From positions 6,509,890 to 6,573,889 of the forward strand of contig RSEF01000014.1 of NCBI GenBank assembly GCA_003993805.1: a stretch of 64,000 nt of DNA. Direction: 5' to 3'. Position numbers and translations under genes: made by a program. The DNA comes from Himantopus leucocephalus. Taxonomy: Eukaryota; Chordata; Aves; Charadriiformes; Recurvirostridae. The notes beneath the pieces are model-generated. The model was not told the DNA's origin, did no database searches, and was given only the letters and a program-made list of their open reading frames with translations. Shown piece by piece: positions 1 to 11,910 of the stretch (its first letter is position 1; each line of letters starts with the position of its first letter).

Positions 1-54
1 TCCAGAGGTCCCTTCCAACCCTGACCATTCCGTGATTCTGTGTGATTCTGTGAT
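1..54 (+). mobile_element. CR1 LINE, extreme 3' end (truncated by window edge)
   Basis: The window opens in the CR1 3' terminus: the phrase GGTCCCTTCCAACCCTGACC is followed by two copies of a GATTCTGTG-type unit, the short tail repeat that ends CR1 elements. The rest of the element lies upstream of the window. CR1 is the main non-LTR retrotransposon of birds and reptiles, and most copies are 5'-truncated like this one. No coding capacity remains here. Confidence 0.85.
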
Positions 55-2275
55 CATTAAAATACAAGGCTATAGGAATAAAAACTTTAGATACCTTAAT
101 TTTTTCGTAGCATGTTTCCATGTTGTATAATGAAAGTATTTCAGTAAGTTTCTCTGTGTCACCCCCGTCACCTTTCACCTTTGATGCTTTGTTTGCTGCT
201 CAGTTTTGCATCCATTTCAAAATTGAGGTCCTGGGTTTCAGCCCTTTCCGAGGACTTGCTTTCTGTACCTTTCTTCTCTAAACTTTTTATGCTCCTCTTT
301 GTTTTCTTAATACTCAAATACTGAAATAATAAAGAAGAATTCTGTAAACCTCTTGGTATTTTAAGTACTCAGTTTAAGACATTTAATTTTATTAGTTTTG
401 TGTAAAAGTTGGTAGTGCAGAGGCTCATTTTACCTAATCTTTTGCTTTTTGCTATTGGTCCTTAACACCAGTTCAAATAAGGAGTGGTAATCTCTGTTGC
501 TTTATGTGTATCTTCCTCAAAATCTTGACCGCTTCGGCTTCTTTGACACCATCCTTGCTTAATTTCTTATCAATCCAATCACTCTTTCAGAGAGCTCCCA
601 CCTTATCCCTATTTCAGCTTTCTTAGGATGTCTCTTTTGCCCTTCCTCTTAATCTTTGATATTTATCAACTATTTGTCAACCACTTTTGAAAACTGAGAT
701 TTATCTTGCCATAGCAGTTCGTGCAGATCCTGCCACACCTCTTCCTCTCATTCTTTGCCGATTCCCCAGAGAATGTAAACAGGCTGCTTGTCCCAGAGGA
801 TGTCATTGCCTAGAAATTACTTTGTCATCTTTCTAGATCCCTCCTATTTATGTTGTATCTATTATTTGCAAATTCCTCTTACTTTTAATAGACCTGTGAT
901 GATACAGCCTTTCCAATAAATCTGAAACTCTTGTCGAAGCTCTCAACAACTCATATTTCAATTACTGCTATGCCTTTTGTGTGCCTGTAAAGACTTCCAA
1001 AAGCTGATCTTGGCTATTGCTTTGACGTTTACACGCATGTTTTGTGTCCCACAGTTTGTCTCCCCCTTCCCCACTTTTGAGGCGGTTTGTGACCTTTCCC
1101 ATCCTGGAGGCAGCAAGGAGAGATCAGCTCCCGGCTCCAGTCAGCCGTTTCCCAGCCCGTTACCTTCTTGTGCTGTTTTCAGAGTCCCACCTGTGCTAAT
1201 TCCTATGCTGCTCCTGACTTACACTCCAGAAAAAAACCTTAATCCTGTGAATCTGCCTCATTAGTACTACAAAACGCCTTCTGGAAGTGTTTCTGTGCTG
1301 GGATGCCAACAAGAAACTTGGAGCATGATCCAGCAAGTTAATGTGCTGTCAAATGGAGTTGAGTAGTTTCCTTCTGCTTTCTTGTTTGGCTGTACCATCT
1401 TTGGGAGGGGGACTTCTGCTTACACTTGCACTGCGAGATCTTTGGGACAGTGACAATCTGTTTCATTTGGTTTGATGAACTGTGACCCTGTGAAGTCCTG
1501 GTCCGTGTCCTCGACAAGACTCCGTTCCAGTTTGAGTCTGTTCTGTGCCTTGAGCTGGAATTTCCATTATTTGGGGAGCACAGCTAAGGAAATGTCTCAT
1601 GTAGATGCAGCTTGCTTTCGCTCAAATCCGTAAATCATTTCACTGCTCATTCTCTGCAAATCCCACCAATACAATTTCCCTGTTATTTTAGGCTTGTGAT
1701 ATACATGAAGCTTCATTTATCTTTGCATTCTTACGTTCCTAAATCCTTTCTTTCCCTTTTCAGTCTAGTGCCCAGGAAAGGCTAGGTGGGCTACTTAACG
1801 CTTTGAACTTTGTTCGTCTATACATGCATCTGCTTCTTGGTATTCTGTGTATGTTCTAGTACGGACCTGGTTTTTTTCAAAGGTTTCTTGCATTTACTTT
1901 CTAAAATATTTTCTGGTGGTTTATCTGATGGAACATTACGTAAAAAATATGACTTGAATAGATTGTATACAGAAGTAAAGAGAAAATATGAGGCTATGAC
2001 AGACTGCAAACAGAACTTTGCCAATTTAACTGAATTTTTACAGTTCTATAACTCAAGAAATGCTTTGGATCTCAAAACGGAAAGGTTTTGAATAGCTCCA
2101 TAACAGCATCTAATTGCTCTAGCTATTTATAAAACAGAGAAATTGTAAAACATAGAAGTTCAAAAGCTAGCTATTGCACATGCCCAACAATCTTTTTCAA
2201 CAATAATTTCATAATGATTTTTAGCTCGAGGACTTTGTGCTGTGCATTTGTAGCAGCCAAATTGACACGATGGAG

Positions 2276-2302
2276 TGTAATAGCTCCAAAGCAGCTATTA
2301 CA
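2276..2302. repeat. Perfect 10-bp inverted repeat with 7-nt spacer
   Basis: TGTAATAGCT at 2276-2285 and its exact reverse complement AGCTATTACA at 2293-2302 flank a 7-nt spacer. It lies in an AT-rich, repeat-free stretch with several ATTA/TAAT cores. It could be a hairpin in RNA or a paired binding site. No function is proven. Confidence 0.6.
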
Positions 2303-2893
2303 GTCTGTTGGGTAATTAAAAGCTAAATGGAACGTTGAGAAATGATCCGTACAATCGGATTGGCTAATTTCTTCACTTTTGTAGGTTTAAGTCACTCAAG
2401 ATGATGTGATCATTTTTTTTAAAGTGGGTTTATATTGTTTAAACCACCATGAAACCCAATTCAGCCTCAATATGATGTTAAGGAAGACGTCAAGCTTTCT
2501 TGGTTTTGTAAATTTTATATATATTATTTTCACCTCATGAAACACTTTCACACTTTTGTTGTCCACTGAGCTCATAGTAGAGAGGATATTTGATGTGGAA
2601 ATTCCTAAAAATATGACACAGCTTGTTTGCCATTACTGTCACTACAGGGGCACAGCAAAGATAACGGGCTTTCCTTTGGTGTGATGTACCTGTAGACAGG
2701 AGCATTCCCCAGGTGATTCCAGAGCGTGCCTTGGGCTTGGCTGGGCTGAGGATTGGAGCGGTGGACGTGGCACCCTCACCGCCACTTGCTGTTGTGCTCA
2801 GTCTGGCTCTAGATGACCACAGCGCTAAATGGTGAGGATATTGTAGTGTTGTTTCCATAGATATCGAAGCATTTCTTTTGATGACAGGTGTCT

Positions 2894-3114
2894 TAATAGA
2901 TGAGATATCAGGAAGAAATGTTTCACTCTGAGGGTGGTGAGCCCCTGGCGCAGGTTGCCCCGAGAAGCTGTGGCTGCCCCATCCCTGGAGGTGTTCAAGG
3001 CCGGGTTGGACGGGGCTTGGAGCAACCTGGGCTGGTGGGAGGTGTCCCTGCCCAGGGCAGGGGGGTGGGACTAGGTCATCTTTAAGGTGCCTTCCAACTC
3101 TAACCATTTTATGA
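2894..3114 (+). mobile_element. CR1 LINE 3' end, about 220 bp
   Basis: The sequence runs from the ATATCAGGAAGAAATG phrase through a GGGTGGTGAGCCCCTGGCGC block and the GGGATGGGGCAGCC-complement block to CCTTCCAACTCTAACC and a short tail. This is the last part of CR1 ORF2 plus its 3' UTR. It differs from the longer copy near 17.7 kb at only a few positions over the shared part, so it is a fairly young insertion. It is 5'-truncated and non-functional. The 190-codon minus-strand frame at 2535-3107 partly runs antisense through it and is not a gene. Confidence 0.92.
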
Positions 3115-3327
3115 AAGTATGCAATAATTTGATGTGATGATCTGTATATAACAGGTCATTATATTTTGCCGAGATATCCTGTATTGAGCACAACACCGAA
3201 GTACTTCAGTCTTTGAACGACCATTTGGGAATGCGTCATAGGAACAAAACATGAGACAAGAGACACCAGAGTATATTTGAGGACTCTCCAATGACAGGAA
3301 ATTAATTAGATGAGATTTGTGCTACAG

Positions 3328-3347
3328 ATTCTATTCTATTCTATTCT
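3328..3347. repeat. (ATTCT)4 microsatellite
   Basis: Four tandem ATTCT units. The unit is a permutation of the pentamer known to be unstable in other vertebrate introns, but this tract is far too short to suggest instability. Confidence 0.7.
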
Positions 3348-4939
3348 TGCAGAGACTTTGGCTGATTTTACCTTTCATTTAAGTAGATTTAGATTTATTT
3401 TTCAACTTTCTCAGTTCTCAATTAAGGTATTGAAACAGTAAGACAAAAGTTTTCATTTACAAAAATCAATTTTAAAAGAAGATTGAGGTCTGTTAGAAAT
3501 TAATTCTCCAGCTGCTCTTTTTAACCAAGAAAGCACAAATGTACAATAATAGGACCCGTGTTGTAAACACTTCCCCTTTAGAAGGCTGTCTCAGGGGATG
3601 AATGAAAGATAATCATGGCACCAGCAGTGAAAAGGATCTTAATGCTGTCACAGTTACAGTTACTATCTTACTAATACTAAAGTTTGTTCTCAAATTAGTG
3701 AACATCTCCAAAAGTAAAGAAAGAGGGGTGTGTGTGGTGGGGGGGGCTGGTGGTGGTGCCACTGAGCAGGTTAAAATGCATTTCTGCATTGTTCAGACAG
3801 CTGATATTTTCTTAGTCACAAAATTATGGTATAATATGAACTCTGAAATGTATTTTTATAAATTTGTATGGATTTTATAGATATAGTTAACATAATTGTA
3901 ACAGTGATTCTCAAAACTTATTTGGCCACAGGAGAAGAGATAACTGCTGTAGGCAGGTCTAGTCCCTTTGAACTCCATTCTGACTTCATTTTTATTTCTT
4001 GCAATGCATGAACCTTTAGTTGGAAGTTGGATTTATACCTTAAGATAAGACCTGGGGCCTCATGTCCTGGCTTTAATGACTGTGCTGTCACACTCCCAAG
4101 GTGACCCTTTCTGCGGCAGGTAGTCTTGTGGCTCTTCACCAGCTTTTTTCCCCTTGGGAACTCCTCCGCCGAAGCCCGTCCTTGTGACTTTTAGCCTGAA
4201 AACTCCAACCAAGCATTAGTGCTCATCAGCTTTCTCTCAACCCATGTTCTGACCAAATCTCCCTTCTGTCAGGCATTACCCGTTCGGCAAACCATTCCTT
4301 CACTTCTGTGCAACAGTGTTTCCTTAAGAGATGGCGTTATCATGACTGGATTTATATACAGATATAGATATACACCAAATCCTAAGACAAATTACCTTGT
4401 CTCCTGAATTTAAATGGATCAGTACCAAAGTATTCTGGCTGAGGATCTGACCCACTATGCCTATATTTAGTAGTGCAGTTTTAAACCTGTATACAGACAA
4501 AGAGCAGATCTTGGATTCTGCACAAGGGTGTGTGTCTGCACATGAGAATTAATGTAGTTTTCTGAGTCCAGGTTTGAAAATCTGTCTTCTAATTGCAAAT
4601 TGGAAATGCAGTTCCAATATTTCCTTTCCTATCCTGGACACTAAAATAATGACTATATTAAACATTTTGTTAGTGCATGGGCGGCCAGATGTGGTAGACA
4701 AGTTGGTGGTCAGGTCTGCATTGGTTATCTTTGGAGATTTAGAATTCTGAATATTCAAAGAAGTGTCCTGAGGAGAAGGATTTTCCTGAGATGAGGATGG
4801 ATTGGTCTTGAGACTTAAAAGTCCAGTGAATCTCCAACAGGAGAATGCCTTCATATTGTAACTTATTTTCTGAGTGAAGCATACCAAAATAGCAGTAAAT
4901 ACTCTACACACATTAAATTGTGAAATCTTCATTCTATTT

Positions 4940-5157
4940 CATGGAATCATGGAATGGTTTGGGTTGGAAGGGACCTTAAAGACCACCCAGTGCCACCCCC
5001 TGCCCTGGGCAGGGACACCTCCCACCAGCCCAGGTTGCTCCAAGCCCCGTCCAACGTGGCCTTGAACACCTCCAGGGATGGGGCAGCCACAGCTTCTCGG
5101 GGCAACCTGCGCCAGGGGCGCACCACCCGCACAGGAAAGAATTTCAACCTAAATCTT
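4940..5157 (-). mobile_element. CR1 LINE 3' end, minus strand
   Basis: On the minus strand this is a CR1 3' end. On the + strand it begins with the reversed tail (CATGGAATCATGGAATGG), then GGTTGGAAGGGACCTTAAAG, then the GC-rich block shared with the copies near 3.0, 11.8 and 17.8 kb. The inner end near 5130-5157 matches the GAAGAAATG/AAATCT region with a small internal deletion. It is inverted relative to the copy 1.8 kb upstream. No intact frame remains. Confidence 0.92.
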
Positions 5158-8100
5158 AAATTCTGTAGAAATAAATAGTTGATTTTTTTATTATTTTATT
5201 TTTTAGTATCTTTCTTAGAGTTGCTTTTAATTATTTTTGAAATAACATTAGGTTATATGCTTAACTTAAATTTCCTTCCGATGAGTAGTTATTCCTACAG
5301 CTTTACTTCTCCTAACTAAGCAGTTCTTGCCGGCTGTTGTCAGTTCATTTTGTGGATCTGTCCATCTTGACTCTACCTGGTAGAGGGCCACGTCATTTCT
5401 TTTTGGTTGATTTTAGGGTCCCCTGAGACATGCTCACCCCTGTGATTCAGCAGCAAGTGTTCTGCAGCTCCATCAGAGTTTCCACAGGACAAGCTGTTTC
5501 TGTTTCATTAGTCTTTATTACGCTACGTATTTTTGCTGATCCGTAGGTTGGACCCTTCAAATAGGCTTCACGGTGATGCTGCCGGAACTGGACTTGACAG
5601 GTGTTTTTCAACCTGTCTAGAGTTAGCTTGGGTTTAGTATTATTTCAGACAGCTATTGTAGCAAAAATTATTCTGCAACACAGGCTCCCGGTTAGACAAT
5701 CCATATTTCAGGATGTAACAATGTTAGGTGTGCATTCAAACTTGTTAAAACTCTCTTTGACTGTAACTACATTTAAAAATGGTTTCGGCCACAGTTACAA
5801 GCCCCAGAGGGAACGGGGCTTTGCCGTCTCTCCCCTCCAGGACAGCGCACACTACCTGCTTCCCCAGTTCTTGCTAGCCTACGGAATAAATGGTGAATTA
5901 ATCTTCTGTGACTGAGAGAATCTTATGGTACATGAAATTTAGAATGCTGTCCAGACCCTTTCAAAGAGGCTTCCATCTCTTTCAGACCTCGGGCTCTAGA
6001 AAATTGAACCAAAAGAATATATGTTGTACCTCTGACAGAATCCCTGTTGTTAACTATTTCTCATCCTTTAATTTCTCGGAGTCAATAACCTGGTGCTGAT
6101 GCAGCCCAGTATTTTGCTCAGAAACCTGCTCTGAGGAATGCTGCACCCGAGCTGCCGAGAGAGTCGCCTTCCCCAGCCTGGCTGTGACCTTGAACGCACA
6201 CTGCCCTGAAACCCGGGTCGCAGCAAGGGCTAAATCCCTCCATCTGCGGTATTTTCCTTCCCTGACTCGAGTCCTTGACAAAGCTTTTGGTTTAGACAGG
6301 GAAGGACAATCTCACCACTAAGTAACCTGCTTGTCTAATTCTTCAGTCTTACTAATTGCTAACGCTGTAATTTTAAATCTGACTGCTGGTATCAGAAGGC
6401 CGACTGCACGGTGTTAGGTGGGTCGGGACCTGCAAATTCCAGCGTCTTAATTTGACCTTTGGCAATTGACTCTGTGCCGTTTTATTCCCCATCTTTTCTC
6501 CTTAATTGCAGTTGCAGCTGGGTGTCTAACTGCTATTACAAGAACTGAATTAGAAAAATGGAAGAAGTTATTCCGTGGTGCCTTGGCTCTAGAAGTAGCT
6601 ATTTAACCCTGTGATTTTGTTAGAGCCATGCATGAAATCCATGCCTCTGATGTCTCTTCTGTCATATGTACTTATAATGCTGAGAAAGAACACTCTCAAA
6701 ATGATGATAAAAGGAAAGCTTCAGAATTGTGATAATTTTGACACATCATTACTATGATTGACATGATAAATAAGTCAGGTCATAAGGAATAATGCAGTTC
6801 TAAATCCCCAACCACATAAGCTTGCTGAGAGGGAAAAAAGGGTCTATTAAATTTTCCGTATAGAGATTGCAGTCAGTGGTGCATAAACAATACATTCTAT
6901 AGCAACCTGTTCATAGCTCAAGTTGTTATTGGCAGGCGCTGTGGCATTTCGACAGTCATTAAAAGAAGCTATCACTATTAATCTCCAATCTCAAGGCAGA
7001 CAGGTTTAACCTGAAGCTGATCATCAAATAATGGTAACATATATTTGTGCTTTGTTGAACGTGCCCTTTCATCTTTGGACGTTATGAGAAGGGCTGAGGA
7101 TTCTAGCCTTCATTATAAAAGTTAGCAAGTTAATAATGTGTCTTTTAAAGACTTTTCCCCCCCAGACCCAGGGGTATTAATGCAGGGGAGGAGTTTTTAT
7201 GAAACTTGGCAGCTCATTCTGTGCATCCCCAGCATTCAGGGTATGGCTTATCTCTGATTTTCTTAGTCCTTGGTCAAGTGGAAAAAAAAACACCTTAAAG
7301 CTGTCCAAATGTCCACAGATGTATACATGTATGTGTTCAGAGAGACAGCTCAGAGTGAGCTCTGTCAGTGAGCAGAGGAATAACTCAGTGGGCCAGAAGA
7401 ATGTCTGGAGAGGGCTGGAGAGCAGCTAGATCAAATTCATGTTAATGTTCCTCCATTAGAAGGAATAGTTTTTTGATGGATTGCTGAATCGAGTCTTCAA
7501 AGGTATGTCAAAGAGTAATGTACTTACTGGTAATGTATCCCTTTTCTTTGGAGTGGCCCAGGGAACTTAATCTGACCCTACAGATGCGTCTGTAGGTACA
7601 AGACCCCTGGGAAAGAGCAGCCGTATGGATGAATTCATCAGGTTCCTTCCTTAGAAAGCGGTCTTTGAAAGAACTGAAAGAATCAAAACATTTTGATTGC
7701 CCTTCTCTTTTGCTTCCCCTTCCTCAAGGAAAATTGTATTTTCCTCTGGGAAATACAAGAATCTGTCGCCACAGACAAATGGGAAACTGATTCATAAAGG
7801 TTACAGAGAGAAAACTCAATTTATTTTTCAGTCTTTCTAAAGAGAAAATCATATCCCTTCTCGAATATCCCTTAACATCCTCTCAGAAATGGGATGACAT
7901 CTGTCGTTTAAGCTCTCCAAGTACTCTTGTCCCAGTTCCAACTTTTGGTTGTGGTAATCAAGTGATTAGAGAGAAACAAACTCATCCTAAGTTATGTCTT
8001 CAGAAGCGATTTTTATGTGCAAATAAAAAAAAAAATTAATTCCTACCCAGGAGACTTCCCTATATACTTTATCTTTGAAGCACCCAGTGTCACTAGTACG

Positions 8101-8619
8101 CGTAGCTCACCAGAGCTACACCGGTGGCACTGCCCACCTCGTCTGCTGGATCCAGTGTGCTGCTCCAGCTCCCGACAGCCATACACTCAAAAGAGAAGCA
8201 AAGCAACAGCAGTTTACCCAGCGTCTCGTTTAACCCTTTTGGTCTGTGGCATTGATCATAATGATGGACATAGGCTGGAAAATAAATTTAAAATCAACAG
8301 TTTTAAGTCTGATAATTTTCTTTTTTAGTTTTCAGAAGAATGCTCTTTGAGGCAGGAGATCTCACTTGCCATTGGCTGGCAAGGGTCAGTCTTCGGCTTT
8401 TTCGGGGGTCAGGTAGCTGGTCCTTATTTCTATGTGTTTGTTTTGGTGCTGCTGTGTTTCCTTTCATCACCTGTACTTAATCTTTTTGAGCTTGTAATCC
8501 AAGTGGGTACAGATAGGGCTACATCGGAGCAATAAGTTAATGAGGGCTGAGATTTTAAGAAAAACATTCACTTGCCTTGCTACTACGTGAAAGTCTCAAC
8601 TGCTGAGCGTGGTGTTTGA

Positions 8620-9370
8620 GTACTGGCTGTCAGGGAGCGGCAAGGGCGAGCCGGTCCGCAAGAGAGTGGGGAGCTGAGGGCGACAGCGGGGCAGCAGCGA
8701 GGTCCTCCCCGAAGAGGGACACAGTCCTACACTGTCTGAAGAAGAGGTATTCCCAATCATCCAGTTGTCACCAGACAAATCCATAGTGGCAAGGCAGGTC
8801 CAAGCTAAAGCCAGGACGTCAAGTCAGCAAGGCACGAGGCTGGGAGCCAGCCGTACCTACAGCATAGCTCAGACAAGGACCGAGGTCCTGAGTTTAAATG
8901 CGGCTCCTCTGTCAGTGGGTGGAGGCCCCGCACGAGGCTTCTCACAGCTCTTTCTCACGCCGTTCTCACAAGTTAGCTGTTTCCCCAGCAGCCTGACCCA
9001 AGGTTATACAGCTGCACCACATCAGAGCTGACCTTGACCGCAGGCAGTGACCACCAGGGGCGAGGAGAAGGCTGCAGAGCCCGCTGGTGGATTCCAGACC
9101 CCAACGCTAGCCTGTGTTCCAGCTGGGGATGGTGCTTCTCCGAATTCTCTGGGGAAGTAAATAGCAGCCAGGAGTGGATTTTGAGCGTTTGACATTGACC
9201 GCATCTTTGTTCATAGGAAAATTGGGAAGGCGAAGAGATGCTGCTGGTTTGCGTCTTGGAAGGACTCGGTTCAGAGCGTGGAAAACAGCAGTGCCGCCTG
9301 CCCCGGGCTCCTTTGCTGGCTCGGTCGCGGGGCAGGCAGGGAGTCCAAGTGCTCGCTAACAGCAGACGGA
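8620..9370. other. Local GC- and CpG-enriched intronic segment
   Basis: Within generally AT-rich intron this stretch is visibly richer in G+C and CpG, especially at 8635-8715 and 9240-9370. No exon, splice-bordered frame or known domain was recognised. It could be an orphan CpG-rich enhancer or alternative promoter, or simply base-composition variation. I did not compute observed/expected CpG. Confidence 0.3.
8991..9048 (-). repeat. MIR-like SINE fragment (minus strand), weak
   Basis: The + strand reads like the complement of a MIR core: CCCAAGGTTATACAGCTG, then an interrupted stretch ending in AGAGCTG, then a GACCGCAGGCAG phrase. The expected order in reversed MIR is CCCAAGGTCACACAGCTAG, GGCAGAGC, AACCCAGGC. 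Only about 60 bases align by eye, so this may be chance. It is listed because three clearer fragments are also present in the window. Confidence 0.4.
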
Positions 9371-10084
9371 CACACCGACTAAATGTTCTGCAATGCTTCA
9401 GGCTCTTTTTCATTTTGGCTTTTTTTATTTTTAAATATGTCGAATATATACATTTGATCTCTTTGAAAAAGTGCAAAAGACAGATATGGCAGAAAGTTAC
9501 CGTGGCGGTTGAGGAGCAGAAAAGCAGATTTTTAACACTAGAACGTAACCTGCTGTTTGAATGGCCTTAGCATACGCTATGATCTAGGGTTTAGACATTC
9601 ATTTGTAATGCTCGTAATAGCTAAAGCTGAGTTAAATTGCTGTGATGACATGTGCCAGAGTCTGCAGGCAGCTTGACACAGTAACTCTGAGAAATGCAAA
9701 TCGCCTGTTTTATTCTCACACTGGCATTGCCTGTGATAAAACCTGGGAGAATACACCGTCTTTTTTCCCCTCTCCTGTCTGCTGTTGACCAGAGATGCCA
9801 TGAGTAACTGTTCAGCGTTGTCTGAAAATTTGCAGTAGAATTTAATTTAGATTGCCGTATCACATTAACAAATCTTTCAACTGAGAACTGACCTGCCAAG
9901 GGACCGTGAGAAGGGGAGCCGGTGTCAGAGCTTGCAAGATCCCCATGGATATCCTGTAGCATCTCCTTCTTCCAGCTGGAGGTTGGAAAGAAATGAAACG
10001 TTTCCTATCCTGCATTTGAGTGTAGCCTAAAATGTTGAAAGGTCGTAATAAGCAGGTCAGACTTTTACCTGCTGTAGCCTCATT

Positions 10085-10170
10085 TCGGTAATGTTTGCCC
10101 TTGCCTCATTTTCACCACACGTAAAATGGAGCTAATGGTTCCTACATCTTCTGTGGAGGTCTCTGGTGTG
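10085..10170 (+). repeat. MIR-like SINE fragment (plus strand)
   Basis: The segment contains TTGCCTCATTTTC, then ACGTAAAATGGAGCTAATGG, then TTCCTACATCTTCTGTG. These match in order the conserved MIR phrases CCTCAGTTTCC, TGTAAAATGGGGATAAT and ACCTACCTCATAGGGTTG. MIRs were amplified before or early in amniote evolution, and only scattered remnants are known in birds. The fragment is incomplete at both ends and has no coding role. Confidence 0.55.
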
Positions 10171-11718
10171 CGGGTAGAAGCAGTTACTATTTTTCAAGAG
10201 CACTTTCTACCTCTTACGCTTTCCAGTGGTAGTAAATTGTACTTTTTAATGGTAGGAGTAAAGGTTTTGTGCAGAATTAAATCGGCTTTTTTAAATGTTC
10301 CCCTTTCCCTCTTTGCTGGGTTTTACATTTTATGCATTTGTATGCATAGAGAGGAATCGGAAACAACAGAGAAGTTCTTGGCATTTAAAAGCATTTTTTG
10401 AAAGCATTTTTGGTGACTCTTGTTCTCCTATATGAGATAAGAAACAAATTTGTTTGCAAGATGCTCTTTTTTCTTGTTGTCTTTTACATTGGCTATTGCT
10501 ATTAATTATTATGAGCGATACATGTGATTCACTATAAAATATACAAGTTTATGCCCATCCTGCCTGCATTAAGGGAAGGTTCAACCATTTACCACTTTCA
10601 AAGACAGCTTTGAGTAGTTTAAAATGATTTGCGGAAGATTCTTAATGCCTATCAGACATCTGGTCATTTTTATCCTGCCCATGGTTACAAACCCAAAATT
10701 TAGGACCAGCCAAAAAATGGGAAATGCAGAGAAACACTTCAAAGCCCACGTTTCCAGACCTTTGGGTACACACTGAAGTTGAAGCTTGTAAATTTTTCCA
10801 TTTGTGTTATTAAAGAAACCAAAACACACCAAAAGAACCCCCCAAAAAATCAACAACAAAGCCCCACCCTCAATTTGTGCATCATTGCGTGCTGGTTTGA
10901 GGCTACGCAGTAAGCACTGAAAGCATAAACCCAAGGCAATTTCCATGTGATGTGGAATAAATTGCCTTATTAAAAGTATAAAATTCTTAATAGTTATGTC
11001 TGAAGTGTGTACGCCGCGTGAGAGCACGGGGCAGGTGGTTATAGAGCCCCCCAACACTGAGGGTTATGTAGCCTCGACATGGTACTGGTACCAGTAGCTG
11101 CTCTGCCCACTTTACACTGGGAAGTGCGGTCTTGCCTGTATTCCCTTCCAAGTACCGAGTTCTGGGGTGCAGTAAATACTTGAGTGTGAAGAGCTTTATT
11201 TGTAAGTTATGGTGGGCTCTGTTACAAAGCTGCATTAAAGCATTTTGCTGAAAAACCAAGTAATCCTTTTCCTTTTCAAAAGCGCTAAGTGAAAATGCAT
11301 TGATTTTTATTTTCTTTCAGCAACTTCCATAGCTCAAGATTATTACTATTTCTAAGAGTGATAGAGAGATGTCAAAAATACTTCAGTTGTACTTTTATTT
11401 TTATATATTGCCAGGTTTTGGGGGTTTGGGTGGTTTTTTTGTTGTTGTTTGGGGTTACAGGCAGTAGGAGGGAGAGATTATGGTTTATTTTGAAAAGCTG
11501 CTTATATTTCTGAGTTTTCTCAGAGCTTTTGTGGTTCAGTAAGTAACACATTTTATTGTCTTAAATTTCATCTGTGCTGTAAAACTCTGGCTCCTGAATA
11601 GCCAAATGGTCTGGCACACCTTAATCTCTTCTTCATAATTACTCTTGAAAGAAAGGAGGTGAGAGGAGAGATCAATTACGTGACACTCCGTGGGGTGTTT
11701 TCAGTAGCTTGGAGAGAG

Positions 11719-11910
11719 GTCATAGAGCGGTTAGAGTTGGAAGAGACCTTAAAGACCATCTGGTCCACCCCCCTGCCCTGGGCAGGGACACCATGTCCCA
11801 CCAGCCCAGGTTGCTCCAAGCCCCATCCAACCTGGCCTTGAACACCTCCAGGGATGGGGCAGCCACAGCTTCTCGGGGCAACCTGCGCCAGGGGCTCACC
11901 GCCCGCACAG
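11719..11910 (-). mobile_element. CR1 LINE 3' end, minus strand
   Basis: This is another 5'-truncated CR1 3' end in inverse orientation, starting on the + strand with CATAGAGCGGTTAGAGTTGG and passing through the same GC-rich block (GGGATGGGGCAGCCACAGCT). It ends abruptly at about 11910 in the GTGAGCCCCTGG region, so it is shorter than the copies at 2.9 and 17.3 kb. Several open frames of 60 to 88 codons cross it on both strands. They result from its GC-rich sequence and are not genes. Confidence 0.9.

Noticed and set aside
2535..3107. 190-codon minus-strand open frame
   Set aside because: Its 5' part runs antisense through a CR1 3' end and the rest has no family signature. It is the GC-rich repeat that keeps the frame open.
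8973..9476. 167-codon minus-strand open frame in the CpG-rich block
   Set aside because: The composition is low in complexity (Ser/Pro/Arg), there is no domain, and no splice-bordered homology was recognised. It overlaps a weak MIR-like fragment.
10581..11057. 158-codon minus-strand open frame
   Set aside because: No recognisable domain. The part over 10795-10865 is A/C-rich low-complexity sequence. It is most likely a chance frame in intron.
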